Assembly: GCA_014871385.1 (NCBI GenBank)
Contig: CM026426.1
Coordinates: 19,788,270 to 19,852,269, forward strand
Length of the DNA: 64,000 bases
Source of the DNA: Ceratodon purpureus
Taxonomy: Eukaryota > Streptophyta > Bryopsida > Pseudoditrichales > Ditrichaceae
Direction of reading: 5' to 3'
Shown here: piece by piece, positions 63,957 to 64,000 of the stretch
How positions within the stretch are numbered: position 1 is the stretch's first letter
Layout of the letters: every line of letters starts with the position of its first letter
Notes under the pieces: model-generated
Databases searched by the model: none
What the model saw: the letters and a program-made list of their open reading frames with translations, nothing else
What the model was told of the DNA's origin: nothing
Translations under genes and position numbers: made by a program

Positions 63957-64000
63957 CGCTGTCCATGCGTCCCAACAAGTGAATGGTTCGAACTGAACCT

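Noticed and set aside
61000-64000. A complete LTR element around the 600-residue ORF
   Set aside because: No paired long terminal repeats, primer-binding site or polymerase domains were seen in the window, so the class is left open.

Overview
This is nuclear DNA of a land plant. The evidence is an intron-rich SPIRRIG/ALFY-type BEACH gene with plant GT-AG introns, a plant ERF transcription factor, a plant CACTA (En/Spm) transposon, and pyrimidine-rich leaders with short AT-rich introns. The species cannot be told from the sequence. The gene-sparse, repeat-rich right half is compatible with a bryophyte or other seed-free plant, but this is only an impression.

Layout. 1-2510: degenerate direct repeats, a pyrimidine-rich promoter-like patch and a G/T-rich stretch that is probably a long 5'-leader intron. 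2511-20300 (+): one complete BEACH-family gene, modelled as 32 coding exons in consistent phase and giving about 3818 residues (ConA-like, PH-BEACH, BEACH, WD40, FYVE). 21613-23067 (-): an intronless AP2/ERF gene, convergent with the BEACH gene. 23.1-28.6 kb: AT-rich intergenic DNA with homopolymers, two related inverted-repeat elements (one apparently invaded by a second small element), a 400-bp element with 40-bp terminal inverted repeats, and one orphan ORF. 28.7-30.1 kb: a decayed coiled-coil/RING-like gene. 30.1-34.9 kb: AT-rich DNA with a 36-37-bp tandem repeat. 34914-47667: a complete-length CACTA transposon (12,754 bp, matching CACTAGT ends, ATC target-site duplication). It carries a TNP2-type transposase and an accessory gene on the minus strand and a divergent second gene on the plus strand. 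47.7-53.3 kb: AT-rich DNA with a 19-bp tandem repeat and a tRNA-like segment. 53.4-55.4 kb: a second decayed coiled-coil/RING-like gene. 56.5-58.0 kb (-): an unrecognised multi-exon gene. 62.15-63.96 kb (-): a 600-residue transposon-type protein ORF.

How they connect. The two left-hand genes look like ordinary host genes: a large vesicle/membrane-trafficking scaffold and a transcription regulator. The rest is shaped by mobile DNA. The most notable link is that the accessory protein in the CACTA element shares its N-terminal half with the two decayed genes outside it (28.7 and 53.4 kb). Those two end in a cysteine-rich RING-like module that the CACTA protein lacks. This suggests a poorly described protein family moving between CACTA elements and the chromosome. 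Gene models were built by eye from splice motifs and phase; no database search or transcript data were available.
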